From Candidatus Omnitrophota bacterium (lineage in GTDB: Bacteria > Hinthialibacterota > Hinthialibacteria > Hinthialibacterales > Hinthialibacteraceae), in NCBI GenBank assembly GCA_003598175.1, contig QZKN01000085.1, positions 62,001 through 126,000 on the forward strand: DNA of 64,000 nt, written 5' to 3'. Below the pieces are notes generated by a model that was not told the DNA's origin, did not search any database, and worked only from the letters and a program-made list of their open reading frames with translations. Every line of letters starts with the position of its first letter. The first letter of the stretch is position 1. Shown here in pieces: positions 45,454 through 54,385 of this stretch. Both the position numbers and the translations under genes were made by a program.

Positions 45454-47223
45454 ATGTCGCGGCAAAACTGCATCCAATGTCAAACAAAGGGGCCGAGCAA
45501 TCGAATAGATTCGGGACGTATGAAGAATAACTGGTCTTTTATTCCAAGCCGCCGGCGAAACTGGCAAATGTGGGAGACTCCCTCCCTGACTCTGCATCTC
45601 TGCGGGTGGGCATATCGCGGCGACGACTATTTAAGCGGCAAACAACTTTCTGACCATATAGTAGATCAAATGCAAGCCGCCTTGCCCTGGGAGACGGTCT
45701 TTTCGGAATTGAACGGTAATTTTGCCGTGGTGATCGGGAATGCGGAATGTGTGGTTTTTGGAGTCGATGCCGTCCGCAGCATTCCTCTTATATATCGTTC
45801 CAATAAAAATAGTATTTCCATCTCCGATTGCCTTTTTGCAATCCGGCAAACGAACGATGCAATCGATCCGGATTCGCTGATCGAATTCTGTGCTGCCGGC
45901 TATGTAACCGGCTCGCATACGCTATACGAAAACATGACCGCATTGAAAGCCGGCGAGTACGGCATGTATTGTCGTGAATGGAATCGGCCGGATACGAAAC
46001 GATATTTTCGTTACGATTGTGCCTATGATTCGCAGGAATCCGAGGCGCAACTTTGCGAGGAATTTAATAATATTCTTATTTCTGTATTCTGTCGTTTAAC
46101 GAAAATTCTTAACGGGCGCCAAGTGGTGATTCCACTCAGCGGCGGATTGGATTCACGGCTGGTGGCGTCTATGTGTAAGCAAATGGGATATGAAAATGTG
46201 CTTTGCTTTTCCTATGGCCTGCCCGATAATATCGAATCGGCGCGGAGTGAAAAAATCGCTCAAACCTTGGGATATCCATGGATTCGGATTCCCTATACGG
46301 GAGCCAAATGGAAAGATACGTTTTCTTTGCCTGCGTTTCACGAGTACTTCAAACTCGGGTGCAATGGGATTTCCTTGCCGCATATCGACGATTGGCCGGC
46401 CACGCAGGCGTTGCGGTCCTCTGACCGGATTAGTGAGGACGCCGTTTTCGTTCCCGGTCATACCGGCGATTTTATTTGCGGGAGTCACCTGAAATATGTG
46501 TTCGATCCGGTCTGGCATGACGATCCCCGGGATTTGTTAGGGGCGCTCATCAAGAAACATTATATGTTGTGGAAACATCTGCTGCACAATAAACGGGTAA
46601 AAGCCGCCATCGAACAGCGGATTCATGAAATTGTGCGGGAGTTTCCCAACACAACACCAGAAGATATCGCGCGCATGTATGAATTCTGGGAATGGCAGGA
46701 ACGGCAATCCAAATATATCATCAACGCGGTCCGCGTGTATGAATTTTTTTCCTTCGATTGGCGTATCCCGTTGTGGGACCGGGACATTATGAACTTTTGG
46801 AAGGAAATACCACTGGAATGGAAATTTGACAAATATCTTTATCGTACCTATCTAGCAAACTACGATGCATTTGGTATCTTTCCGGATGTGAATCCTGTCG
46901 AAAAATGGTACCGCGAATCTACATCGAACCGATTGGACGCACATTACCGCCGTCGCATCAAGCAATGGCTGAAATCTTCATGGTTGTTATCACAGCCGTT
47001 TGATTATCTGGAGTCATATCGTTATCATTTGCGTACCTATTGGAGTGAACCGAAAGGAATATCGCGAGGGTACGGATTTTTTCCTTATGTTTTTGGAAAC
47101 CGAACCAAGCGACATAGTACTTCCCTTTTGATCGAACCGGTTTTAAACTCGCTTGGCTTGGATGCGGAATTCCGAGCATTGCGCTATGGAAAAATGAGTG
47201 ATCACCGTATTTGGAGTGAATGA
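45454..47223 (+). CDS. Asparagine-synthetase-like protein without glutaminase cysteine
   Basis: A 589-residue relative of the preceding gene. The synthetase PP-loop is LSGGLDSRLVAS (about 228-239), but the N-terminal Cys2 nucleophile is missing. The N-terminal domain (LSGKQLSDHIV, ELNGNFAVVIG) keeps the fold but cannot hydrolyse glutamine. It should therefore use free ammonia, ammonia from a partner, or another nucleophile with an adenylated carboxylate. Start is uncertain: the ATG at 45454, or the ATG at 45520 (MKNNWSF), which better fits family length. Confidence 0.78.
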   Translation: MSRQNCIQCQTKGPSNRIDSGRMKNNWSFIPSRRRNWQMWETPSLTLHLCGWAYRGDDYLSGKQLSDHIVDQMQAALPWETVFSELNGNFAVVIGNAECVVFGVDAVRSIPLIYRSNKNSISISDCLFAIRQTNDAIDPDSLIEFCAAGYVTGSHTLYENMTALKAGEYGMYCREWNRPDTKRYFRYDCAYDSQESEAQLCEEFNNILISVFCRLTKILNGRQVVIPLSGGLDSRLVASMCKQMGYENVLCFSYGLPDNIESARSEKIAQTLGYPWIRIPYTGAKWKDTFSLPAFHEYFKLGCNGISLPHIDDWPATQALRSSDRISEDAVFVPGHTGDFICGSHLKYVFDPVWHDDPRDLLGALIKKHYMLWKHLLHNKRVKAAIEQRIHEIVREFPNTTPEDIARMYEFWEWQERQSKYIINAVRVYEFFSFDWRIPLWDRDIMNFWKEIPLEWKFDKYLYRTYLANYDAFGIFPDVNPVEKWYRESTSNRLDAHYRRRIKQWLKSSWLLSQPFDYLESYRYHLRTYWSEPKGISRGYGFFPYVFGNRTKRHSTSLLIEPVLNSLGLDAEFRALRYGKMSDHRIWSE

Positions 47224-47226
47224 AAA

Positions 47227-47436
47227 ATGAGAAAAACGGTCTTAATCATCACCCTGCCGATTGTGTATTTTTTCTGCAATGCAAATCACGCTTACGCGTA
47301 TATCGATCCGGGAACCGGCAGCATTATCTTACAGGTCCTGCTGGGATTGATTCTTGGCATTGTCTATACGCTGAAGACCTATTGGCTGAATGTGAAGGAT
47401 TTTGTTTCCAGGGTATTTAAAAAGAAATCGATATGA
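47227..47436 (+). CDS. Small membrane protein with IDPGTGS motif
   Basis: A 69-residue protein with a signal-like N-terminus, the motif AYIDPGTGSIILQ (about 24-36) and one transmembrane helix, then a basic tail. Short proteins with this motif recur in bacterial polysaccharide loci and have no assigned function. It overlaps the following methyltransferase by 4 bases, so it is translated with it. Confidence 0.75.
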   Translation: MRKTVLIITLPIVYFFCNANHAYAYIDPGTGSIILQVLLGLILGIVYTLKTYWLNVKDFVSRVFKKKSI

Positions 47437-48809
47437 CGCTTGCAAGAGAACGCAGCTCGTTTCGTGATCCGTGTGGTTTTTTGTTCACTCACGAGGGTAT
47501 CCTGTATCGGCAGATCAATAATCGATACCGGGAGAATTACGATCATTTGATTCATGGCGGTCTTTATGACGAGTTGGTGAAGGAAAATCTTCTGCTGCCC
47601 CATCGGGAAACGGATAAGGTTCAGATCGATTTTCCCGATGCATATAAAATTATTCAACCCGAAAAAATTAATTTTATCTCATACCCATATGAGTGGTCCT
47701 TTTCCCAGCTGAAAGACGCGGCGGAGCTGACCCTGCAAATCCAACGGATAGCCATGGATTATGGCATGTCCTTAAAAGATGGCAGCGCCTACAACATACA
47801 ATTCCATAAAGGCAAACCGGTTTTCATCGACACGCTTTCTTTCGAAATCCTCGATGAACGCAAACCCTGGATTGCCTACCGGCAATTTTGCCAGCATTTT
47901 CTCGCGCCGCTGGCGTTAATGAGCTATGTCGATCCGCAGCTCAACACGTTGTTGGTCAATCATATCGATGGCATACCACTGGATTTATGTCACAAACTGC
48001 TTCCGTTTTCCACCCGGTTTCGGTTTTCATTATTCACACATATCCATCTCCACGCGCGATTCCAGAAACAGTACGAAACCAGGAAATTGGCACATGCACG
48101 GCGTGAGTCTTCCCAACAATCGATGCGCGCAATTGTGGATAACCTGCAAGCGGCAGTTCGCAAACTGACTTGGATTCCCTCGTCAACGGCGTTTTCCGAT
48201 TACTATTCGCAAACCAACTATTCCTCTCATTCGTTTGAGCAAAAGAAAGAAATCATAGAGTCGTGGATCAAACGCTATTCTCCCCGGATAGTGTGGGATA
48301 TGGGAGCGAATGACGGCCTTTTCAGCCGGATCGCCGCCTCCCATGCCTCGTTGGTCCTATCCATTGATAATGATCCGGCGGCGATTGAGAACAATTACCG
48401 CATGTGCAAAGCAGAACACGTGACCAATATTTTGCCCTTGTTCATCAACGTGACCAATCCCAGTCCCGCAATTGGATGGGATAATCAAGAACGCAAATCG
48501 CTGGGTGAACGCGGACCTGCCGATTTGGCGCTGGCTCTGGCTTTGATCCATCACCTCGCGATTTCGAATAATCTTCCATTGTCGCATGTGGCTGCGTTTT
48601 TCTCCCGAACGACGCATCGGCTCGTGATTGAATTTGTACCCAAAGAAGATTCGCAGGTGCAGCGTCTTTTGCAGAATCGCGAAGATATTTTCACCGACTA
48701 TAACCAAAAAATATTCGAGCAGGAATTTTCCAATTGGTTTACAATCCTCGAAAAAGTCCCGATTGCCCAAACCACCCGCACATTGTATTGCATGGAAAGG
48801 CTGCCCTAA
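47433..48809 (+). CDS. SAM-dependent methyltransferase (NoeA-like)
   Basis: A 458-residue protein. The SAM-binding motif VWDMGANDGLFSR is at about 285-297. The N-terminal half (LYDELVKEN, SYPYEWSFSQLKDAAELTL) is the conserved leader seen in NoeA-like nodulation-factor or glycan methyltransferases. ATGA overlap couples it to the small membrane protein, and the membrane sulfatase-fold gene follows at once. Confidence 0.75.
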   Translation: MTLARERSSFRDPCGFLFTHEGILYRQINNRYRENYDHLIHGGLYDELVKENLLLPHRETDKVQIDFPDAYKIIQPEKINFISYPYEWSFSQLKDAAELTLQIQRIAMDYGMSLKDGSAYNIQFHKGKPVFIDTLSFEILDERKPWIAYRQFCQHFLAPLALMSYVDPQLNTLLVNHIDGIPLDLCHKLLPFSTRFRFSLFTHIHLHARFQKQYETRKLAHARRESSQQSMRAIVDNLQAAVRKLTWIPSSTAFSDYYSQTNYSSHSFEQKKEIIESWIKRYSPRIVWDMGANDGLFSRIAASHASLVLSIDNDPAAIENNYRMCKAEHVTNILPLFINVTNPSPAIGWDNQERKSLGERGPADLALALALIHHLAISNNLPLSHVAAFFSRTTHRLVIEFVPKEDSQVQRLLQNREDIFTDYNQKIFEQEFSNWFTILEKVPIAQTTRTLYCMERLP

Positions 48810-50372
48810 ATGAAACGAGTTTACTTTCCCATTCATCCGTTTCTGTTGTCTGTTTATTTTATCCTTTATGTTTATGCTCATAACGTAACTGAAATTGATT
48901 TTGTTAGGATTCTTCCGTATTTGTTCGCTTCCCTGGGATTAGCTGTCATCGCGGTTGCGGGTAGCTATGTGCTGTTTCGGGACATCATCAAAGCGGCGAT
49001 TCTGGCCTCGGTTTTGATTTTTTTGTTTTTTTCGTTTGGTCATCTGTACGATTGGATTGACAATTATTATTGGGGAACAATCAAAATCGGTCGAAGGCGC
49101 TATGTCTTTTATTTCTATGCCATCCTGGTAACCGGGCTTGGCTTCTATCTATATAAAACACGAAAAGCGCTGACCACGGTTACTTCCTTCCTGAACACAT
49201 TGACCTTGTTATCAATTCTCATTTGTTGTTTTCAAATAGCCGTTTTTAATGTACGCCGCGCCGATATCCGGGATGCCTTCGACCAAGCAGATCATCCGGA
49301 AACATCGTCGTTCATCACGACATCCCCGGCGGATCCTCCGGATATTTATTATTTGATATTCGATGGATACGCCAATGGCAATGTGTTAAAAAACATGCTG
49401 GGATACGACAACGAAGAGTTCTTGTCGTATCTCGAATCTACAGGTTTTTATGTGGCGCGTAACAGCCGCTCCAATTACGGGCAAACCCCATTGTCCTTGT
49501 CCTCGACCCTGAGCATGGATTACGTCAACTACGCGGAAGAACGCGTGGGATACCATACGGCCGATGCCTCCCTGTTGCATCATCTGATTCGCTACAGCAA
49601 AGTGGCAAGCTATCTGAAGAACAGGGGATACCGGTATTATCATGTTGGTTCGGGATACTATGAACCAACGAATTATAATCCGAACGCCGATGTATTCATC
49701 CAGGCGGGAGTCACGGATGAATTGGCAATGGTCCTTTTTAAGACCACGTTTTTCCGCATGTTCGAACTCTATTACAATCCCATCACCAACGATCAACGAG
49801 CGAGAATTTTGGGCATGTTCGATGAAATCGCAGTGTTAAAAAAATCGGATACTCCGAAATATGTGTTCGCCCATTTTGTTTCCCCCCATCCCCCTTTCAT
49901 CTTCGGGCCCAATGGCGAAGACATTTCCAACGTGCAAATGGATATGTTCGGCGACGTATGGAAAAACAAACAGGCCTATTTTGATCAAATAATCTTTGTG
50001 AACACAAAAATTAAAAAAATGTGTGAATCTATTCTGGCCAATACCAACAGGAATGTCATCATTCTTTTACACAGCGATCATGGATCGGGTTGCCTGCCGG
50101 GTCAGTTCAAGCCTGATGGACCGGATGAAATCCCTCTGCTGAAGAAGGAAAACATGGTCGAACGATTTGGAAATTTTATGGCATACTATTTTCCGAATCA
50201 ACAATATGACCGACTGTATCCCGGTATCACTCCCGTCAACTCTTTTCGGATCGTTTTCAACCAATTTTTCGACGACCAGTTTGAACTCCTTCCGGATAAA
50301 AGTTATACCTCCGATGCGCAGATTTATTACAAATTTTATGATATCACGGAACTGGCGGAATACGGGGAATAA
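48810..50372 (+). CDS. Membrane-anchored sulfatase-fold protein
   Basis: A 520-residue protein with five predicted N-terminal transmembrane helices (to about 150) and an alkaline-phosphatase/sulfatase-fold domain outside. Metal-site elements are DIYYLIFDGYANGN (about 177-190) and LLHSDHGSG (about 419-427). Such proteins transfer phosphoethanolamine or phosphoglycerol, or hydrolyse sulfate or phosphate, on surface glycans. The cysteine or serine of a true sulfatase formylglycine motif is not visible, so a phosphotransferase is likelier. Confidence 0.75.
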   Translation: MKRVYFPIHPFLLSVYFILYVYAHNVTEIDFVRILPYLFASLGLAVIAVAGSYVLFRDIIKAAILASVLIFLFFSFGHLYDWIDNYYWGTIKIGRRRYVFYFYAILVTGLGFYLYKTRKALTTVTSFLNTLTLLSILICCFQIAVFNVRRADIRDAFDQADHPETSSFITTSPADPPDIYYLIFDGYANGNVLKNMLGYDNEEFLSYLESTGFYVARNSRSNYGQTPLSLSSTLSMDYVNYAEERVGYHTADASLLHHLIRYSKVASYLKNRGYRYYHVGSGYYEPTNYNPNADVFIQAGVTDELAMVLFKTTFFRMFELYYNPITNDQRARILGMFDEIAVLKKSDTPKYVFAHFVSPHPPFIFGPNGEDISNVQMDMFGDVWKNKQAYFDQIIFVNTKIKKMCESILANTNRNVIILLHSDHGSGCLPGQFKPDGPDEIPLLKKENMVERFGNFMAYYFPNQQYDRLYPGITPVNSFRIVFNQFFDDQFELLPDKSYTSDAQIYYKFYDITELAEYGE

Positions 50373-50396
50373 TTTACTCCTGTTCATGACCGTGAA

Positions 50397-51539
50397 ATGA
50401 CCTCTCCTCCCAAAATATGTTTTCCCTTTATCGGTGAAACGATAGGCGGCAGCCATCTATCAACCCTCCTGCTCATCAACCATATCGATCGGCAACGATT
50501 CCATCCGGTCATTGTCTTGCACCGGCAAGGCGCGCTTTCTGCTTTTTTGGGAAAACAAGGAATTTCCTATGAGCTGTTGACGATAAAAAATTGTGTAGGA
50601 CGCGAGATCGGTTTCCTCCATCACACCTACGCGCTTATGCAAGCGATTATTCCGATCGCTCGTTTTCTCAGACAGAATAAAATTCAAATTGTGCATACGC
50701 AGGATATGCGCATGCATCTGACCTGGGCGCTCCCGGCGAAACTTGTACGATGTCGTTTCATTTGGCATCAACGCTCGATTTGGAGTTCTTCCCGATTGGT
50801 TCGCTGGGTAAGCCGCTGTGCGGATCGAACGGTCGTAATATCGGATTTTATTAGTAAACAGTGCCCATTCCCTCTTCGAAATCCCGCCATTACCATCACC
50901 AATCCCTTCGATACTTCTTCCATTTCACAAATCATGCGACCATCAATCTCCGCGTCTCTCCGTCAGGAGATTCACGCCGACGCCAATGCTAAAATTATAG
51001 CATTTGTCGGAAATTACACACAGCAAAAACGGATCCTGCTTTTTCTCGAGATCGCCGCGGCGCTCATCCGGCAAACTGATCATCCGATGAAATTTGTCCT
51101 GTTTGGCGAGGAGCGTGAAATCAGCGGGAACGAAATCGATGCGATGGCAAATCGTCTCGCAATTGCCCCGTTCCTGTTTCGTCTGGGATTTCGAACACCG
51201 ATCGAAACGTGGTTGGCCGCTTGTGACCTGCTCATAGCTCCTGCCGTACAGGAAGCGCATGGACGGACGTTGGTGGAATCCATGCTCGTTGGAGTGCCGG
51301 TCATCGCGGCCGCCTCGGGCGGTCATTGTGAAATTATTCGACACGGTGAGACCGGTTGGTTAGTCGCTCCCGATCAAATCAGTGAGTTTGTTGAAGCCGC
51401 ACTTCGGCTGTTGCATGATCCCATTCTTACCTCGACGATTGTAAAGAACGCAAACCAAAGCGCGAGGCAAACCTATTCCATTCACTCTCACGTTGACACT
51501 GTCTGTAAACTGTATGATGATTTACTTTATTCGGGTTGA
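50397..51539 (+). CDS. GT4-family glycosyltransferase
   Basis: A 380-residue GT-B retaining glycosyltransferase. C-terminal signature: EAHGRTLVESMLVGVPVIAA (about 285-304), with the paired glutamates of the E-x7-E motif; GGHCEIIRHGETGWLV follows. The N-terminus has the acceptor-side loop IGGSHLSTLLLI. It adds a sugar to the growing glycan on the cytoplasmic face. The sugar is unknown. Confidence 0.85.
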   Translation: MTSPPKICFPFIGETIGGSHLSTLLLINHIDRQRFHPVIVLHRQGALSAFLGKQGISYELLTIKNCVGREIGFLHHTYALMQAIIPIARFLRQNKIQIVHTQDMRMHLTWALPAKLVRCRFIWHQRSIWSSSRLVRWVSRCADRTVVISDFISKQCPFPLRNPAITITNPFDTSSISQIMRPSISASLRQEIHADANAKIIAFVGNYTQQKRILLFLEIAAALIRQTDHPMKFVLFGEEREISGNEIDAMANRLAIAPFLFRLGFRTPIETWLAACDLLIAPAVQEAHGRTLVESMLVGVPVIAAASGGHCEIIRHGETGWLVAPDQISEFVEAALRLLHDPILTSTIVKNANQSARQTYSIHSHVDTVCKLYDDLLYSG

Positions 51540-51542
51540 AGC

Positions 51543-52589
51543 ATGGAGCTTAAAGTGGGAAAGGTGAATCAAACAATGGAACTTCTTCCTATAAGCGTCG
51601 TCGGCTTAGGCGGGTGGGGGAAAAATGTTGTCAGAAGTTTTTCGCAAACCCGACGCGCAAAATTATGCGTCCTTTGTGACGAAAACGAAGAAGTGATTGC
51701 CCGACAGGCGGTTCTGTATCCCTACGCTGCGACAACGACTCAGTATTCGGAGATTCTTGCCGAATCGAATATCCATGCCGTTGCTTTGGTCACTCCTTCC
51801 CCCTCCCATTTCAATCTCGCAGTGCAGGCTCTCAACGCCGGAAAACATGTTTTTGTTGAAAAACCGTTGTCGCTCACAGTTGGTGACGCAAAGGAATTGG
51901 TTGCGCTCGCCGAGAAAAAACAACGAGTGGTAATGGTAGGTCATTTGTTGGAATACCACCCTGCCGTCAATTTATTGAAATCGTTGATCCAAACAGGCGA
52001 ATTGGGCGATATCCATTACATCTATTCCCATCGCCTCAATCTCGGCGTGGTTCGCTTGGAAGAAAACGCGCTCTGGTCTCTCGCTCCCCATGATATTTCC
52101 GTGGTTTTGTATTTGTTGGGAAAAGAACCGACGCATGTTACGGCAGTGGGACAATCCTATCTCAATCCGGGTGTGGAGGATGTCGTCTTTTTGAATTTGC
52201 GATTCGGCGAGGAGCATATGGCCCAGATTCATGTCTCCTGGCTCGATCCACACAAAGAAAGAAAAGTGGTTATCGTCGGCTCCAAACGAATGGCCGTTTT
52301 CGATGACATGCATCCCAGCGAGAAAGTACGCATATTCGACAAAAGCGCCAATGTGAAAATCGGAACCGCCAATTATGTGGAATCGATCACGGTGCGCCAC
52401 GGTGAAATCCGTAGTCTGATCGTTCCCAATCAGGAACCGCTCCTGAGTGAAACGCAACACTTCGTCGATTGTGTTTTGGATGGCAAAACACCACGCAGCG
52501 ACGCTCATGACGGATTGCGAGTCGTAAAAATTCTGGATGCGGCGACTCGTTCTTTGCACCAAAATGGAATGCCGGTGGAGATACTATGA
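51543..52589 (+). CDS. Gfo/Idh/MocA dehydrogenase (WlbA-like)
   Basis: A 348-residue NAD-dependent oxidoreductase with Rossmann loop VVGLGGWGKN (about 19-28), EKP at about 106-108 and HLLEYHPAV. It is followed, with 4-base overlap, by a fused acetyltransferase-aminotransferase, the WlbA-WlbB-WlbC order. That set converts a UDP-GlcNAc(A) C3 hydroxyl to a 3-acetamido group. An alternative start is the ATG at 51576. The matching UDP-GlcNAc 6-dehydrogenase is not in the window. Confidence 0.82.
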   Translation: MELKVGKVNQTMELLPISVVGLGGWGKNVVRSFSQTRRAKLCVLCDENEEVIARQAVLYPYAATTTQYSEILAESNIHAVALVTPSPSHFNLAVQALNAGKHVFVEKPLSLTVGDAKELVALAEKKQRVVMVGHLLEYHPAVNLLKSLIQTGELGDIHYIYSHRLNLGVVRLEENALWSLAPHDISVVLYLLGKEPTHVTAVGQSYLNPGVEDVVFLNLRFGEEHMAQIHVSWLDPHKERKVVIVGSKRMAVFDDMHPSEKVRIFDKSANVKIGTANYVESITVRHGEIRSLIVPNQEPLLSETQHFVDCVLDGKTPRSDAHDGLRVVKILDAATRSLHQNGMPVEIL

Positions 52590-54298
52590 CCGACTACAAC
52601 AATGTTTTTATTCACGAAACCGCCGTTGTTGATGATCATGTGGAAATCGGAGAGGGGACGAAAGTATGGCATTTTACACACGTCATGTCCGGCGCAAAAA
52701 TTGGTAAAAAATGTTCGTTGGGTCAAAATGTGAACATAGCCGGACGCGCCGTTCTTGGGAACAACGTCAAAGTGCAGAATAATGTCAGTATTTATGACGA
52801 AGTGATTCTCGAAGACGACGTATTCTGCGGTCCGTCCATGGTGTTTACCAACGTGATCAATCCGCGCGCGCATATTATCCGCAAACACGAATATATGCCA
52901 ACGCTGGTAAAACGAGGCGCCAGCTTGGGCGCGAACAGCACGATTGTGTGCGGCGTAACCATCGGCGAATACGCTTTTGTCGGCGCCGGCGCGGTGGTCG
53001 TCAAAGACGTGCTCCCTTATGCGCTTGTTGTCGGCGTTCCGGCTCGACAAACCGGCTGGATGTGTTCCTGCGGTATGCGCTTGACGTTTATAGGGAAAAC
53101 GGCGATTTGCTCGGATTGTGGAAAACAGTACGAAATGAAATCGGAACAGGAAATTCAGGAAATTGTACCCTCGGATAAACCAACGCACGTTCCACTGTTG
53201 GATTTGCAGGCGCAATACAAAACCATTCGACACGAAATCGAACCCGCCATCCGTGAAGTATGCGAAAAACAAATGTTCATCTTGGGTCCGAAAGTGACGG
53301 AACTGGAACAAGCCATCGCATCGTATTCGCAAACCAAATTTGCCATCGGCGTTTCTTCCGGCACCGATGCGATTCTCGTCGCTTTGATGGGACTCGATAT
53401 CGGCCCCGGCGATGAAGTAATCACCACGCCGTTTACGTTTTTCGCCACTGCCGGCTGTGTTTCCCGCCTTGGCGCCCGACCGGTTTTCGTCGATATCGAA
53501 CCGGATACTTTTAACCTCGATCCAGGCCGCATCGAAGAAAAAATTACGGCGAAAACGAAGGCTATCTTATGCGTTCATCTGTTCGGCCAATGCTGCGACA
53601 TGTCTCCGCTTTTGACCATTGCCAGCAAACATTCCTTAGCCGTTGTGGAGGATGCGGCGCAGTCAATCGGGGCCGAATGGGAAGGAAAACGCGCCGGTTC
53701 GATTGGCGATGTCGGGTGTTTTTCGTTTTTCCCTTCGAAAAACCTGGGCGCATTCGGCGACGGCGGTATGGTGGTCGCCAACCGCGAGGATTTGGCCGAA
53801 CGAATCCACATCCTGCGCACGCATGGATCTAAACCGAAATATTATCATAAGATCATCGGGGGGAATTTCCGACTGGACGCGATACAGGCCGTCGTTCTTG
53901 CCGTTAAACTGAGGCATCTCGATGACTGGACGAAAAAACGTCAGGAAAATGCGGAAGATTATAACCGGTTGTTTACTCAGGCCGGACTCGCAAATGGTGC
54001 GGTGACGCTGCCGGCCGTCAAGCAGTCGCGCCATATTTTCAATCAATATACGATTCGAGCCAAACAACGCGACGAGTTGATGCATTATTTGAAGGATAAT
54101 AAGATCGGTTGTGAGATTTATTACCCCGTTCCGATGCATTTGCAGGAATGCTTCGCTTCGCTGGGATACCATAAAGGAGATTTTCCCAATGCGGAACTCG
54201 CCGCAGAGGAAGCGCTTTCCCTCCCCATTTATCCCGAGATTTCATCGGCGCAAAAAGAATTGGTGGTGCAAAAAATCAAGGAATTTTATGAACGATAA
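52586..54298 (+). CDS. Fused WlbB-type acetyltransferase and WlbC-type aminotransferase
   Basis: A 570-residue fusion. Residues about 1-150 form a left-handed beta-helix of hexapeptide repeats (acetyl-CoA N-acetyltransferase, WbpD/WlbB type). Residues about 152-178 hold a zinc-ribbon-like pattern: CxC, then 12 residues, then CxxC. Residues about 200-570 are a DegT-type PLP aminotransferase (WbpE/WlbC) with SSGTDAILVAL, EDAAQSIGAEW and the Schiff-base lysine Lys385 in FFPSKNLGAFGDGG. The two steps that normally act in turn on the 3-keto sugar (amination, then acetylation) are in one chain. Last gene before the terminator. Confidence 0.9.
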   Translation: MTDYNNVFIHETAVVDDHVEIGEGTKVWHFTHVMSGAKIGKKCSLGQNVNIAGRAVLGNNVKVQNNVSIYDEVILEDDVFCGPSMVFTNVINPRAHIIRKHEYMPTLVKRGASLGANSTIVCGVTIGEYAFVGAGAVVVKDVLPYALVVGVPARQTGWMCSCGMRLTFIGKTAICSDCGKQYEMKSEQEIQEIVPSDKPTHVPLLDLQAQYKTIRHEIEPAIREVCEKQMFILGPKVTELEQAIASYSQTKFAIGVSSGTDAILVALMGLDIGPGDEVITTPFTFFATAGCVSRLGARPVFVDIEPDTFNLDPGRIEEKITAKTKAILCVHLFGQCCDMSPLLTIASKHSLAVVEDAAQSIGAEWEGKRAGSIGDVGCFSFFPSKNLGAFGDGGMVVANREDLAERIHILRTHGSKPKYYHKIIGGNFRLDAIQAVVLAVKLRHLDDWTKKRQENAEDYNRLFTQAGLANGAVTLPAVKQSRHIFNQYTIRAKQRDELMHYLKDNKIGCEIYYPVPMHLQECFASLGYHKGDFPNAELAAEEALSLPIYPEISSAQKELVVQKIKEFYER

Positions 54299-54338
54299 GT
54301 TTTTTCAAATAGATTCAAGTGTCAATTCGGACAAACGG

Positions 54339-54366
54339 GCAGGTTGCGGACCTGCTCTCTTTTTTT
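54339..54366 (+). terminator. Intrinsic terminator ending the polysaccharide locus
   Basis: A perfect 6-base stem GCAGGT/ACCTGC around TGCGG is followed by TCTC and a long T-run. It is 41 bases after the fused aminotransferase stop and just before the last glycosyltransferase start. Confidence 0.85.
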
Positions 54367-54385
54367 AATAACCGGACGAAAAACT

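Noticed and set aside
54344..54385. Upstream start of the GT4 gene
   Set aside because: Its first codons would lie in the terminator hairpin; the ATG at 54386 gives the normal family N-terminus.
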